Shown: one piece after another, positions 53,791-64,000 of the stretch
Layout: each line of letters opens with the position of its first letter
Position numbering within the stretch: position 1 is the first letter of the stretch
Source of the DNA: Sarcophilus harrisii
Taxonomy: Eukaryota > Chordata > Mammalia > Dasyuromorphia > Dasyuridae
Length of the DNA stretch: 64,000 bases
Assembly: GCF_902635505.1 (NCBI RefSeq)
Contig: NC_045426.1
Coordinates: forward strand, 676,825,087-676,889,086
Reading direction: 5' to 3'
Notes under the pieces: model-generated
Seen by the model: the letters and a program-made list of their open reading frames with translations, nothing else
The model's database searches: none
Told to the model about the DNA's origin: nothing
Translations under genes and position numbers: made by a program

Positions 53791-53794
53791 CCTT

Positions 53795-53927
53795 CACTTT
53801 ATGTCTCCCTTGCTTAATATGGTTTACCTGGAATGCCTTCTTTTGTCTGCTTTCCTAAATACTACCCCTCTTTTAAAATCCAGTCTAAATCCTGTCTTCT
53901 TCATGAAGCTTCTTCTTGAATAAATAA
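53795..53927 (+). mobile_element. L2 LINE 3' fragment
   Basis: 'ggtttacctggaatgccttc', 'aaaatccagtctaaatcctg', 'tcttcttcatgaagcttctt'. Confidence 0.6.
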
Positions 53928-54159
53928 GCACACAAAGGATCATGAACCAGGCTGTTTATTGCACAGGCAAGTATTTGTCTCCCCTATAGCTTCATGGGCA
54001 TACAAAAAACAGGTGACTCAGTGACATCCCTCAATCACAGTCCATATCTCTTGGTCCCTGCCCTTATATCTAGTTGTTATTGCTGGACAGATTCAAAAAG
54101 ACTAAATGGGAGAGAAATCTTATGGAAAATCAGATAGCAGATAGATAAATTTCGCATGT

Positions 54160-54255
54160 CTAGTTAATTTAAATCCAATTCATGCACAAGTCAAGACATC
54201 CTCATGTGATTGTCCTCTTCAAAAATGAAGGATGAGTAACAACTGTCTTGACAGC
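54160..54255 (-). mobile_element. Recurrent ~150-bp element, type D, reverse
   Basis: 'ttaatttaaatccaattcat', 'gcacaagtcaagacatcctc', 'tgattgtcctcttcaaaaat', 'gaaggatgagtaacaactgt'. It matches the reverse of the copy at 42955. Confidence 0.6.
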
Positions 54256-54359
54256 AATCCGCCTCCTCCTTCAACCACAAAGACATTATGATTAGGAAAA
54301 TTTGTCTACCTTGTATATATAGATGAGTGGTTTGCTAGTAGGTAGAAGCTTGATTTCCT

Positions 54360-54592
54360 TATAGCTAGGTGGTGCACTGGATGGAACACTGGCCTTGGAG
54401 TCAGGAAGATTCATCTTCATGAGATCAAATCCAACCTCAGATACTTGTGTAACTCTGGGCAAGTCACTTCATCCTGTTTACTTCAGTTTTTTCATCTATA
54501 AAATGAACTGGCAAAGGAACTAGCAAACCATTCCAATATCTTTGCCAAGAAAACTCTAAATAGGGTCACAAAGAGTTATACATGACTGAAAC
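54360..54592 (+). mobile_element. RTE-tailed tRNA SINE
   Basis: 'tagctaggtggtgcactgga', 'ttggagtcaggaagattcat', 'cacttcatcctgtttacttc', 'ctataaaatgaactggcaaa', 'ccaatatctttgccaagaaa', 'ggtcacaaagagttatacat'. Near full length. Confidence 0.9.
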
Positions 54593-54594
54593 AA

Positions 54595-55005
54595 GTCAGC
54601 AATTTGAATTAATTCAACCAGTATTGGGAACATAGAAATTTCCTGGCACATAGATCAATCAATGATCAAATATGGAGTCACTTCTGCCAGTTAAAGTCTA
54701 GCTGGGCTAGCAATAGGCTCATCATCAAATTCCCTTAGCTAATCTCCTGTCATATTCACTATTCCTGCCACTCTAAGTTCACATTTCTTATTTGATAGTT
54801 TGGGGCAGTGAGGCAACTTTGTATTCTTATCTGTCCATTTTTGAGGAGTCTGATTTATTGAGCCATATTATAGTGCAGCTTAAGGCATTTTTTTCTTTAC
54901 ATCAAAGACAAAAGCTTCTTCTCTGAATTTTCCACCTATTACTTTTCCTTCTCTCTGGGCTCAAGTTTAAGCCTTCTTCCAAGAAACAGACCCTCTGGTA
55001 CTAGA
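54595..55005. other. Stretch without an assignable gene
   Basis: Mixed DNA with no recognised repeat and no coding frame. Confidence 0.4.
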
Positions 55006-55009
55006 GAGC

Positions 55010-55290
55010 AGCCGTACTATCCTGGCCAGGTCTCATCCAATGGCTAAATGCCTCCAGTTTTTGTAACTCACCCTTAAGATCCCTCACTACCCTTGATTGC
55101 ATGCTATTGAATTCTAACTTAACAATGTTCTCCATAAAATGGGATACTCAGAACCCAACCCAAGATTAGGATCATAAGATACAGAATTAGAAGAGATCCC
55201 AGAGACCATCTAGTACAACTTTCCTCATTCTATAAATGAGGCCCAGAGTAAAGTCATTTGTTCAAGATATTACCGGTAGTTGGTGTCCAA
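55010..55290 (+). mobile_element. L3-like scrap followed by L3/MIR-like tail
   Basis: 'tctccataaaatgggatact' and 'cagaacccaacccaaga' resemble L3. Then 'cataagatacagaattagaa', 'gagatcccagagaccatcta' and 'ataaatgaggcccagagtaa' match the tail class. Confidence 0.5.
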
Positions 55291-55323
55291 AAAGGGAGTT
55301 CCTAGACTCCAGAGCCAGTACTT

Positions 55324-55433
55324 TAGAAAGAATAGAAAGTATATCATACCATACTACCTCTTACCCAAGATTACAGAATTCTAGAAAGACTAGAAACTAT
55401 GCCATACCATACTATCTCTTATCCAAGATTCCA
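55324..55433. repeat. Tandem duplication, 58-bp unit, two copies
   Basis: Copy 1 is 55324-55381; copy 2 starts at 55382. They share 'tagaaaga-tagaaa-tat', 'ataccatacta-ctctta' and 'ccaagatt', with roughly ten differences in the first 51 bases. It lies between repeat fragments and matches no known family. Confidence 0.85.
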
Positions 55434-55439
55434 TATTTG

Positions 55440-56315
55440 ATTTGAAAAGGGCAGAACACTACAGGACTATCATTCTCTTTTTCCTAGACATAAATTTCTC
55501 TTTGTTCAATCTTGATTGGAATTATATCAACTCATGTTTTCTAAGCTAAAGTATACTGTAGACTAAAAAAATGATCCAAATTCCCAGTGACAAACCTGTA
55601 TGGCCTTGGTAGTAAGTTTTGAGGTTCAGAGGTTCTTAACCTGGACCAGTTCAGGAGGATTTTGTATATTTTGATAACTTTTATTAGCATTGGTCTTCTC
55701 AATGTCTCTTATTTCTCATGTCAAAAGATATAAGATTATGCCTTTTATTTTGTGCATTTAAAAATATGATTCTGAAAAAAGGTCAATGGCTTCACCAGGC
55801 TTCCAAAAGGATTCATGACACAAAAAAGCTTAAGATACTGTGTTTTAGAAGGAGAAAAAGGAAGCAGGGCAGGGATAAAAAATACTGATACAACTTAAGA
55901 TAAGACCTGGGGCTAGTGGGAACTTCAGAAACCTTGATATTCCCCCTACTTGACACATAGTAGGTGCTTAATATGTACTTGTTATTTAATTGGCCATTTA
56001 ATTCTGGGTATTCATGAGCACAATCTCTGTAAGATCACTGCTCTCATAGTCTCCCTGAGCTGGAATTTGCTTCTGCCAAAATAAGGATGGAGATGAAAAA
56101 TATTGTGTGGCCTGGGCTTCCCCAATAAATCTTGCTTTCCTCTCCATAATTAGAGTAACCTTTGTAGTCCTTCTGTCTTTCTGACTAGATGTAATTAAAT
56201 TCTCTTGGGCAGTAAATAGCTAGGTGTATTTCATAATCAAAGCAGCCACTGAGTTGTACTATTTATGAGGGACTGGCTATGAGCAATGTTATCTTCAATC
56301 TCATCCTTTTCTTAA
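55440..56315. other. Stretch without a gene, possible conserved block
   Basis: About 55910-55995 has an L2-like ending ('gacacatagtaggtgcttaa'). About 56040-56260 looks single-copy, with 'ctctccataattagagtaac' and 'gtaattaaattctcttgggc', homeodomain-like TAAT words. No coding frame is supported. Confidence 0.4.
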
Positions 56316-56322
56316 GGTATGA

Positions 56323-56357
<35 letters not shown>
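56323..56357. repeat. (GT)n microsatellite
   Basis: About 16 GT units, then a GTAT interruption. Confidence 0.95.
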
Positions 56358-56363
<6 letters not shown>

Positions 56364-56689
56364 CTGTGAATTGAACTGTCTTCTTACATGTAAAGAGTAA
56401 AGGAGGGAGCACAGCTGTGTTGTGGATATGATTGGGTTCATGGTACTGTCATTTCCACATGCAAAGAGTGTGCACAGATGAATCCATACATGTATTAGAC
56501 AATCATCTTTATACAGATATGTTGCTCCCATATGAGGGATAGAAACTTTCCTGTTTTTAGAAGTAGCCCCAAAGTGCTTCTCAATGCCACAGATATCAGT
56601 CACCTAGATTTTAATAATTTACTCAATAAAGTATCTCATGCTATTATTTATGGTGGAAGAGAGGAGGGATAGAACCAAGTCTATTAGAT

Positions 56690-56905
56690 GTATTCAGAAC
56701 TAGTTGAGTGGCCAGCCTCATAGAATAATCATTAATAGATCAATGTTAGCTGGGCAGATCTCCAAAGTTCAAGAAATCGGGGCTAAGCTCTGTGTTATTT
56801 AATTTCCATTTTTTTTAAATCAATGATTTGAATAAAAGTATAAATAGTGTACTCATCAAATTTAATGAAACACAACTGGATGAGATAGCCAGCATGATGA
56901 ACCAT
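56690..56905 (+). mobile_element. L3/CR1 ORF2 3' fragment
   Basis: 'gctgggcagatctccaaagt', 'atcaatgatttgaataaaag', 'tactcatcaaatttaatgaa', 'acacaactggatgagatagc'. This is the L3 segment for 'F--D---GI--SLIKFADDTK...'. The copy at 60.74 kb overlaps it. Confidence 0.6.
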
Positions 56906-57261
56906 TTTACCAACTTAATTATGTATTACTCCTTTCACATGCTTTTTTGTCCATTCAAATTGACTTTTCTAGTTTTCTCATGGGACACCCTCCAGCTACC
57001 ACTTTGATGGTAGCTTTGATATATAGTTTTGGCTAAACCGTGCCTATAATGTATTCCTGTTTTATCTTTCTCTCTTAAAATCCCTAGTTAGTGGAGAAAA
57101 GGGATCATATACAAGAAATGCTAAAGAAATTAGACTTGGTAACAGCTTGCATATGTGTAGAATGCGTAGTAAGTGAGAATTAGAAGTCAAGGATGGCACC
57201 AAGGTATGAACCTGGGTGGTTGGAAAGATGATGTTGCCTTTGACACAGAGAGAGTAGTTTG

Positions 57262-57405
57262 AACTCTATGCCTCAGTTTCTTCAGTTATAAAATGGGGAT
57301 AATAATAGCACCTATCTCACAGGATTGTTGTGAGGATCAAATGAATTAATATATGCAAAGCATTTGGCAAATTTTAAAATGTTATATAAATGCTAGCCAT
57401 TGTTT
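57262..57405 (+). mobile_element. CORE-SINE 3' part
   Basis: 'tatgcctcagtttcttcagt', 'aataatagcacctatctcac', 'aggattgttgtgaggatcaa', 'atgttatataaatgctagcc'. The tRNA-like head is lost. The 300 bases upstream (56910-57260) are unassigned. Confidence 0.8.
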
Positions 57406-57705
57406 TTATAATGAAAAGGATGGGCTTTTGGAGAAAACATGCATATTTTGTATATGTAAAGTTTGAGATGCCTACAGGAAGTCTAGTTCAAGATGTCCAA
57501 GTGTTCTGGGTTCATTGAACTGTCCTAGTTCCCTTCCTTTGTTTTTTCTGCTTCTTTCTCCCTTTCCTCATGTTCCCGCTCTACTGGGTGTCTCCAGATA
57601 TGACACAGGGTGGACTTGCATTGATTGGCTCATCTAATTCTTTTGTGAAGCTTCTTTAATCCCAGTAATGGGCACTGAAAAGTGCTTTTTCCCCTAAGAA
57701 GGGAG

Positions 57706-57912
57706 GGAATAAGCATTTATATAACATCTACTATTTGTTAGGTACTGTGGTAAGTGCTTTTTATAAGTAGCCCAATTATCATTTCTATTTTACAACTGAG
57801 GAAACTGAAACAAGGAATAAGTGACATGCCCAGGGTCACATAGCTAGTAAGTGTTGGAGGTCCAATTTGAGCTAAGTTTCCTAACTCCAGGACCTATGCT
57901 ATAGACACTGCA
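57706..57912 (-). mobile_element. CORE-SINE, reverse
   Basis: 'taagcatttatataacatct', 'actatttgttaggtactgtg', 'tttacaactgaggaaactga', 'gcccagggtcacatagctag'. Confidence 0.8.
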
Positions 57913-57914
57913 AA

Positions 57915-58240
57915 AGTAGCAGCCTCTGAATGAATCAGTCCCTAATGAAGTTCATAATCTACCCATAGTTTCTCATCTTGTGTGATTCTTATACAAATAT
58001 CCAAAAGGATTAACCTAATCAGTGACACATTGGAGCCACCACAAATTGGCTTTAGACCCGACTTTTAAATTATCAGTTTGAGTATTTATACTTCCTAATT
58101 TGTCAAATGCTAACATTCAGGATGTGATTTATTGTTCTGTTAATTGTCTTGATTTAAGAAAGTGATGGAGAAAATGTTAATAATGGAAATTAAATTAAAA
58201 ATTTTGTTGTATGTGCACATTTTTTTCTCTAAAAAACTAG
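57915..58240. other. Stretch without an assignable gene
   Basis: AT-rich DNA. No repeat family or gene recognised. Confidence 0.4.
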
Positions 58241-58244
58241 ACCC

Positions 58245-58475
58245 AGAATCACAGAATTTCAGAGTTGGAAAGGACTTCCAATCCAACTAATACTTGGGGA
58301 AAAAATGACTGCAACACACCTGACAAGTAGTTATCCAGACTTTGATTGAAGATCTTCAATGAAGAGAAATACACAGCCTCTTGAATTAACCTCTTCTACA
58401 CTGGGATAGCTCCAATTATTAGGAAATCTTTTCTGACTTCAAGACTAAACTTTATAACTTCTACTTTGGATAAAC
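58245..58475 (+). mobile_element. L3/CR1 LINE fragment
   Basis: 'gaatcacagaatttcagagt', 'tggaaaggacttccaatcca', 'agttatccagactttgattg', 'aagatcttcaatgaagagaa', 'cagcctcttgaattaacctc', 'ccaattattaggaaatcttt'. Confidence 0.75.
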
Positions 58476-58604
58476 TGGATCAATTTCTTAAACACACATC
58501 CAATACCTCTTCTATATCATATACATCGACACATAGACACACATATACACATTAAACCCACAAAACTCTGGTCTCCATCTTTTGACTTTGGTCATTTTCA
58601 TTGA

Positions 58605-58910
58605 CTTTCTCCCATGCTTGGAATGCTCTCACTCCTCACTTCTGCCTGTCTACTTCCCTGACTTCCTTTAAGTTCCAACTAAAATCCCATCTTCTACAGG
58701 AAGTTTCCCAGCCCCTCTTAATTCTAGTGCCTTCCCTCTATTAGTCACTTCCTATTTAACCTGCCATAGCTCAATTGTACATATTTGTTTGCATGTTGTC
58801 TCTCTCATTAAATCATAAACTCCTTGAGGGCATGAATTATTCTTTGACTCTTTTTCTATTCTCATTGCTTAGCAAAATGCCTGAGCACAATAGACAACAG
58901 TTATATTTGA
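58605..58910 (+). mobile_element. L2 LINE 3' end
   Basis: 'cttggaatgctctcactcct', 'tcccatcttctacaggaagt', 'ttctagtgccttccctctat', 'aaactccttgagggcatgaa', 'cttagcaaaatgcctgagca'. A clean L2 tail order. Confidence 0.75.
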
Positions 58911-59067
58911 TTGACCATAGTTTCTTTTGTAGTTTCAGCTTCTTTGGAACTTGGACATTTCTGACTCTTTTACAGAACCATTTCATGCTCTTTTTCCCAT
59001 TCTCTTTTATCTCTACTTGCATTTATCATCTAAATAGAATTTCAAAAACTTTAAGGTGGTTATAGTA

Positions 59068-59500
59068 CTGGAAGAAATGACAAATATAATGAATTGAGAA
59101 AAGCATGAGAAAACATAAGAAATGATGCACAGTGAGTCAGCAAAATTAGGAAAACAATAGACACAACAAAAAGGGAATTATAAAGAATAATGCCAAAGCA
59201 ATGGAAACTGAATACTGTGAAATTACAATGACCAATCTTGGCCCCAAAGAAAAGATCTGAGCAGGTGCCTCCTTCCCCTTCTGACAGAGGAAAAGAATCA
59301 TACATGTGGAACACTGAAAAGAGTGTCAAACTTTATTCAAGTCTTGACTAGTTTTGCTGAACTGTTGCTCTATGCTCCGTTTTTATTCATTGCTATGAGA
59401 GAGCTAGAGAAGAAAGTAAAGGATTATATTAGAAAAAGGGGGCAATGAAAATACAAAAGGGATAGATAATTTTATTTTAAAATCTGAATGGGATATTGTC
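59068..59500 (+). mobile_element. Old L1 3' UTR fragment
   Basis: 'aataatgccaaagcaatgga', 'actgaatactgtgaaattac', 'aatgaccaatcttggcccca', 'aggtgcctccttccccttct', 'tgactagttttgctgaactg'. It belongs with the 37.84-kb piece. Confidence 0.6.
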
Positions 59501-59501
59501 C

Positions 59502-59900
59502 TTGTTCACTCATATCACTTTTAAAAATCAATTCTCTTCGTTGGATTGTTTTCTGTTATATCTCCTGAATTTCATCCTCAAAGACTTTGCAGTACTCTTC
59601 AATTGACTTGCCTGGTAGAATTTTAGGCACTGAGTTCCTACTTCTTCTTCCTCTAGACCTCGTGAAATCTGCTTTCCCCAAATCTAAGATTTATGTGAGA
59701 CTATACTTGTCTTTTCTGTCCTTCTATTTCATAAATTCTTGGATAGGAAAGTCAGTATTCCATGTCCTCTTAAAGTTTCCCATTTTTCCATCCCAGGATC
59801 CATCTTTTTCCTTTAGTAAGAATCAAAACCATTACAAGATTTCTTTTTAGCTCCTTTACCTTATAAAGGACAAACAATTGTCATTAAGGGGAGCAAAAGA
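59502..59900. other. Stretch without an assignable gene
   Basis: AT-rich DNA. Frames of about 87 codons have no recognisable content. Confidence 0.4.
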
Positions 59901-59924
59901 ATTGTTAATTTCTCTGATTAGACA

Positions 59925-60066
59925 GAGAGACAGAGAAAGGAGGGGTAGGGAAAGAGGGAGAGACAGAGACAGAGAAACAGAAAGCAGAGAAAGGGGGAGA
60001 AGATGGAGAGAGGGAGAAAGGGAAAGGAAGACAGTTACAGAAAGAGAAGGAGAGAGGGAAGGGGAG

Positions 60067-60132
<66 letters not shown>

Positions 60133-60222
60133 AGAAGAAAAAGAAAAAGAAGAGGAGGAGGAGGAGAAAGAGGAGGGAAGAGGAAAAAACAGGGAAGATG
60201 GGGAGAAGAAGAGAGAACAAGC
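59925..60222. repeat. Purine tract with a (GA)n core
   Basis: About 300 bases almost wholly purine on the + strand, with some 25-30 uninterrupted GA units at about 60075-60130. Arg/Glu-rich and Ser/Leu-rich frames over it are artefacts. Confidence 0.97.
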
Positions 60223-60224
60223 TC

Positions 60225-60735
60225 CAACAGATGTTTAGATAATGAGAATATCCCATCATCATTTGTCTATCATACCTCTGTGGTTCTTTTCTGAATTCTA
60301 TTTCATTTGCTTATTTCTTCTATCCATATTCTAAAGCATCTTTTGATGACAAAGTTTTTCTCCCTCTATTGATCTTCACAGAATTGATCCCTTCTGGGCT
60401 TCCCTCTCTGGTTCCTTTATTTTCTCATTAAAGTATGTCTTCTTACTATCATGTTGTTCCAACCTGATCTCTATTTACCTATCTAGTTCCTTCATAAAAG
60501 AAGATAATTATGGGTTTTCTCCATCAAATATTAGTGATGAGATTTGCCTCTCTGTAAGATTTTTAGCTTGATGCCTAAGTTGGGTGCAATTATTAATAGA
60601 CTTTTGTGGCAATATTTTTACTACTGTATCTTGTCCTAGGTTTAATTTGATATATAGTACTTTTATCTTTTTCCTATTTTTTGAGGATCCTAAGGAAACT
60701 CATTCCTGATCAGAATTGTCTAGCTAGCTAGATTT
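60225..60735. other. Stretch without an assignable gene
   Basis: Pyrimidine- and AT-rich DNA. No repeat family recognised. Confidence 0.4.
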
Positions 60736-60739
60736 AAAG

Positions 60740-60957
60740 AGCAGCTGATATGATTCAGTAGCAACATGGTATAAGATCTCCAATGGAGTTTATAGTGATC
60801 TGTGCTTGGTCCTGTACTATTTAACACTTTTATCAATTATTTATATAAAAGCATAGATGGCAATTCATTAAATTCACAAATAACACAAATATTGGAATGG
60901 TAGATAATGTACTGAATGTAGAATCTGTTATCTAAAAAGATCCTGACAGGAAAGAGA
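60740..60957 (+). mobile_element. L3/CR1 ORF2 3' fragment
   Basis: 'gatctgtgcttggtcctgta', 'ctatttaacacttttatcaa', 'gcatagatggcaattcatta', 'aattcacaaataacacaaat', 'aagatcctgacagg'. It shares its region with the copy at 56.7 kb and is interrupted by the L1 that starts at about 60958. Confidence 0.65.
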
Positions 60958-63184
60958 ATACTTAAATAACCCCATCTTAGGAAAAGAAATTGAACAAGCC
61001 ATTAATGAACTCCCAGGAAAAAATTGCCAGGACCAAATGGGTTCACAAGTGAATCCTGTCAAACATTTAAAAAATAGCTAATTTTAGTACTATATAAAAA
61101 ATTTGGAAAAATAGGCAGAGTTCTATCGAACTCTTAATATGATACAAATATGGTGCTGATAATTAAACCAGGAAGAGCTAAAATAGAGAAAGAAAATTAT
61201 AACCCAATGTTCCTAATGAGTATCAATGCAAAATTTTTGAACAAAATAGTAGTATGATTATAGCAATATGTCACAAGTATTATACATTGTAAACTGATAG
61301 AATTTATACCTATCCTATGCAAGGATTTGCATAGTTTGATGCATGCAAGTTTGATTTAATATTAGGAAAACTATCAACATAGTTGATCATATGAATAACA
61401 CAAAACCAAGCCAAATTATATGATTATTACCTATTATCTACTGAGAAATAGATGCTGAAAAATATTTTAACAAAATATCACATTCATTCCTATTCAAAAA
61501 CACTAAAGAGCATAGGAATAAAAGGAGCAATTCTTAAAATGATAAATTGTCTCTATCTAAAACCATCCGCAAATATTATTTGTGATGGGAATAAGCTAGA
61601 AACCTTTTTAATAAGGTCAGGGATGAAGCAAGGATGTTCATTATTACCACTTTCATTCAATATAGTACTAGAAATGATAGCTATAGTAATAAGAGAAGAA
61701 AAAGGAATTGAAATAATTAAAACATCTTTAGCAAAGTTGAAGGATACAAAATAAACCATCAGCATTTCTTTATATAACCAACAAAGCCCACCAGCAAGAG
61801 ATAGAAAGAGAAATTTCAATTAAAATAACTGTAGATAGTATAAAATACTTGGGTGTATACTTGTCAGAACAGACCCAGGAACTATCTGAACACAATTACA
61901 AAATATGTTTCACATTGATAAAGTCAGATCTAAACAATTGAAGAAATATCAATTGGTCGTGGTTAGGCAGAGCTAATATAATAAAATGGCAATTTTGCCT
62001 AAACGAATTTACTTATTCAATGCCACACCAATCAAAATATTTTTTTAATTGTTTCATAGAGCTAGAAAAAATAACAACAAAAGTCATCTGGAATAACAAA
62101 AGGTCAAGAACACCAAGAAAGGTGGCCTAAAAGTACCAGATCTCAAATCATGTTATAAAGCAGTAATCCTTAAATCTATACAGAGAAATGAGTTAAATTT
62201 ATAAAAATGTAAGCCATTTGTGAATTAATAAATGGTCAAAGGATATGAGCAGGTGGTATTCAGATGAAAAATTCAAAGCCTTCTATAAGCACATGAAGAA
62301 GTGTTCTAAATCACTTTGGAGAAGTATAATTAAAACAACTCCTGAGGTACCCCTTCACTCCTTCAGATGGCTAACATGACAGAAAAGGAAAACAATAAAT
62401 GTTGGAGAGGACTGAAAAAATGGCACACTAATGCACAGTTAGTGGAATATGAACTAATCTAATCCATTCCGGAGAACAATTTGGAACTATGCCTAAAGAG
62501 CAATTAGACTGTGAATACTCTTTGATTTAGCAATATTACTACTAGGTCTATTTTACAAAGACTTAATAAAAAAGAGAGAGAGAGACTCAGTTGCAAAAAT
62601 ATTTTTAAGTGCCCTTTTTTTTGGTGGAAAGCTATTGCAAATTGAGGGATGCCTATCAATCTGTCATATATGAATGTAACAGAATACTAATTGTGCAATA
62701 AAAAATGATCAACAAGCAGATTTCAGAAAAAAAAAACTGGGAAAACTTGTGCAAACAAATGCAAAATGAAATGAGCAGAACCAGGAAAACATTGTATGCA
62801 GTATCTGCAATATTATGTGATGATCAGCTATGAATGACTCAGCTTTTCTCACCAACACAATGATCCAAGAAAAGTACAAAGAACTCACAAAGAAAATGCT
62901 GTCTACATCCAGATAAAGAACTGGTGGACTCTGAATTGAAATTGAAACATGTTTTTTTTTTTTCCCACTCACTTTATTCTTTTTCAGTTTATTTCCTTTT
63001 GATATGTTTCTTCTTTACAATTGTGACATATATAAATATGTTTTAATGATAACACATCTATAACTTATATCAAATTGTCTACTTTTTAGAAAGAGGTAAG
63101 GGGAGGGAGGGAAGAGGGAAGGGAAGGGAGGGAAGAAAGAGAAAAATGTATAACTCAAAATCTTGTAAAAAAATAAATGCTAAA
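60958..63184 (+). mobile_element. L1 LINE, most of ORF2 from the RT region to the 3' end, decayed
   Basis: Landmarks in order: 'gaaattgaacaagccattaa', 'ggttcacaagtgaatcctgt' (TSE), 'gctgataattaaaccaggaa' (the 'LIPKPG' region), 'atatgattattac' / 'SIDAEKAF' region, 'RSGMKQGCSLLPLSFNIVLE' (61615-61680), then the C-terminal half, 'aatgagcagaaccaggaaaa', and the 3' UTR ending 'aaatcttgtaaaaaaataaa'. The conserved RT block 'KQGCPLSPLLFNIVLE' is recognisable. There are many frame breaks, and the YADD area is not clear. It is the longest L1 in the window and of the older subfamily. Confidence 0.9.
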
Positions 63185-63646
63185 CGGAACCAGGAGATCA
63201 TTATATACTTCAACAACAATACTATATGATGATCAATTCTGATGGACCTGGCCATCTTCAGCAATGAGATGAACCAAATCAGTTCCAGTGGAGCAGTAAT
63301 GAACTGAACCAGCTGCATCCAGCTAAAGAACTCTGGGAGATGACTAAGAACCATTACATTGAATTCCCAATCCCTATATTTTTGCCTGCCTGCATTTTTG
63401 ATTTCCTTCACAGGCTAATTGTACACTCTTTCAAAGTTTGATTCTTTTTGTACAGCAAAATAATGGTTTGGACATGTATACTTATTTTGTATTTAATTTA
63501 TACTTTAACATATTTAACATGTATTGGTCATCCTGCCATCTAGGGGAGGGGGTGGGAGGAAGGAGAGGAAAAATTGGCAATTGTCAATGCTGTAAAATTA
63601 CCCATGCATGTAACTTGTAAATAAAAAGCTATTAAATTTTTTTTTA
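63185..63646 (+). mobile_element. L1 3' end nested in the tail of the older L1
   Basis: Starts at 'cggaaccaggagatcattat' and runs through 'ctgatggacctggccatctt', 'gctgcatccagctaaagaac', 'tcctgccatctaggggaggg' to 'aaataaaaagctattaaatt' and a T/A-rich end. The 10-bp repeat AAATGCTAAA at 63175-63184 and 63647-63656 is its target duplication, lying inside the older L1's A-rich tail. Same subfamily as the L1 in the UFL1 retrocopy. Confidence 0.92.
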
Positions 63647-63734
63647 AAATGCTAAAAATTTTTGAGGCGCTAATTGGGAAAAATATTATTTAAAAAAATT
63701 AAAAGATTCTGACAAGCTAAGAAAGAATCTCAAA

Positions 63735-63792
63735 GATTGAAGTTCAGTCAGTCAATGAAAAAACATTTATTAAATAACTCCTATACAACTTT
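63735..63792 (+). mobile_element. Old interspersed repeat, type A, start only
   Basis: 'cagtcagtcaatgaaaaaac', 'atttattaaataactcctat'. It is cut off at about 63792 by different sequence. Confidence 0.45.
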
Positions 63793-63794
63793 TG

Positions 63795-64000
63795 GGAGTG
63801 GAATCAAGAAGGCAGACTAAAGCCAGGAAATTGCTCAAGTTCTCCCAGTTTCCTTTGAAAATCACAAGAAACCAAGCCTCTTAGTAGAGTTTAATGGAAT
63901 GAAACCATTCTCCAGCTCAAGATAGATTGGAAAAATTTTAAGAAAGGTCAGTCTCACTGGGGTAAAAGGGGTGTTCAGCCAAGCTCAGATGGAGACTGGG
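63795..64000 (+). mobile_element. Possible 5' end of an L1 or another retroelement, running off the window
   Basis: 'ggaatcaagaaggcagacta', 'aattgctcaagttctcccag', 'aaaccaagcctcttagtaga', 'actggggtaaaaggggtgtt'. 'Agatggc(a)ga-taa-gc' followed by 'ctcaag-tctccc' is the usual start of marsupial L1 5' UTRs as I recall them. The window ends before any ORF. Confidence 0.4.

Noticed and set aside
56301-56603. 100-codon minus-strand frame
   Set aside because: Its C-terminus is the (GT)n array and the rest has no recognisable content.
59856-60294. Frames of 75-138 codons rich in Arg/Glu or Ser/Leu
   Set aside because: They overlay the (GA)n block on both strands. There is no domain and no gene context.
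61452-61754. 100-codon frame with an RT-like block
   Set aside because: It is the RT region of a decayed L1.

Overview
This 64-kb window reads as intergenic DNA from a marsupial. The AT-rich background is packed with marsupial-type repeats: tRNA-derived SINEs with either an RTE-derived tail or a short A tail, an RTE (BovB-related) LINE, several generations of L1, and old L2, L3/CR1 and MIR/CORE relics. Two L1 tails end with the same 3' sequence ahead of an AATAAA. I cannot fix the species or the order. There is no sign of a bacterial, viral or organellar genome, and I find no intact host protein-coding gene. The open frames are short and almost all lie in repeats or low-complexity DNA.

Layout. 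0-9 kb: SINEs, a reversed L1 (4.6-5.8 kb), a 600-bp GATA/GACA block and an L2 tail. 9-15 kb: a worn L1 (11.07-12.4 kb) split by younger insertions, then a cluster of SINEs. 16.8-21.4 kb: a 5'-truncated L1 with a perfect 19-bp target-site duplication sitting in an older L1 fold-back, then an RTE LINE, then an L3 split by SINE material. 21.9-25.5 kb: L1 stubs, SINEs, tetranucleotide arrays and a long (TTC)n tract.

25.5-29.5 kb holds the only recognisable host-derived gene sequence: an intronless, decayed retrocopy of UFL1 (UFM1-protein ligase 1). It was later hit by an L1, a SINE and a GC-richer segment of about 0.8 kb that I could not identify. 32-36.6 kb is a reverse-oriented endogenous retrovirus-like fossil with a tRNA-Gln-type primer site and a 4-bp target duplication, inserted into an L3 LINE. 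37.8-39.3 kb is L1. 40-51 kb is SINEs, microsatellites, a possible retroviral integrase relic and single-copy-looking DNA. 51-59 kb is L3, L2 and CORE-SINE relics separated by unassigned DNA. 59-64 kb ends in nested L1 copies and a large GA tract.

No new biological system was found. The most useful observations are the layered UFL1 retrocopy and its unidentified passenger, the retroviral fossil with unlike ends, the L1 fold-back, the co-occurrence of an RTE LINE with its parasitic SINEs, and a few repeat-free stretches that could be conserved non-coding elements. Coordinates of old repeats are estimates by eye, usually within 10-30 bases.
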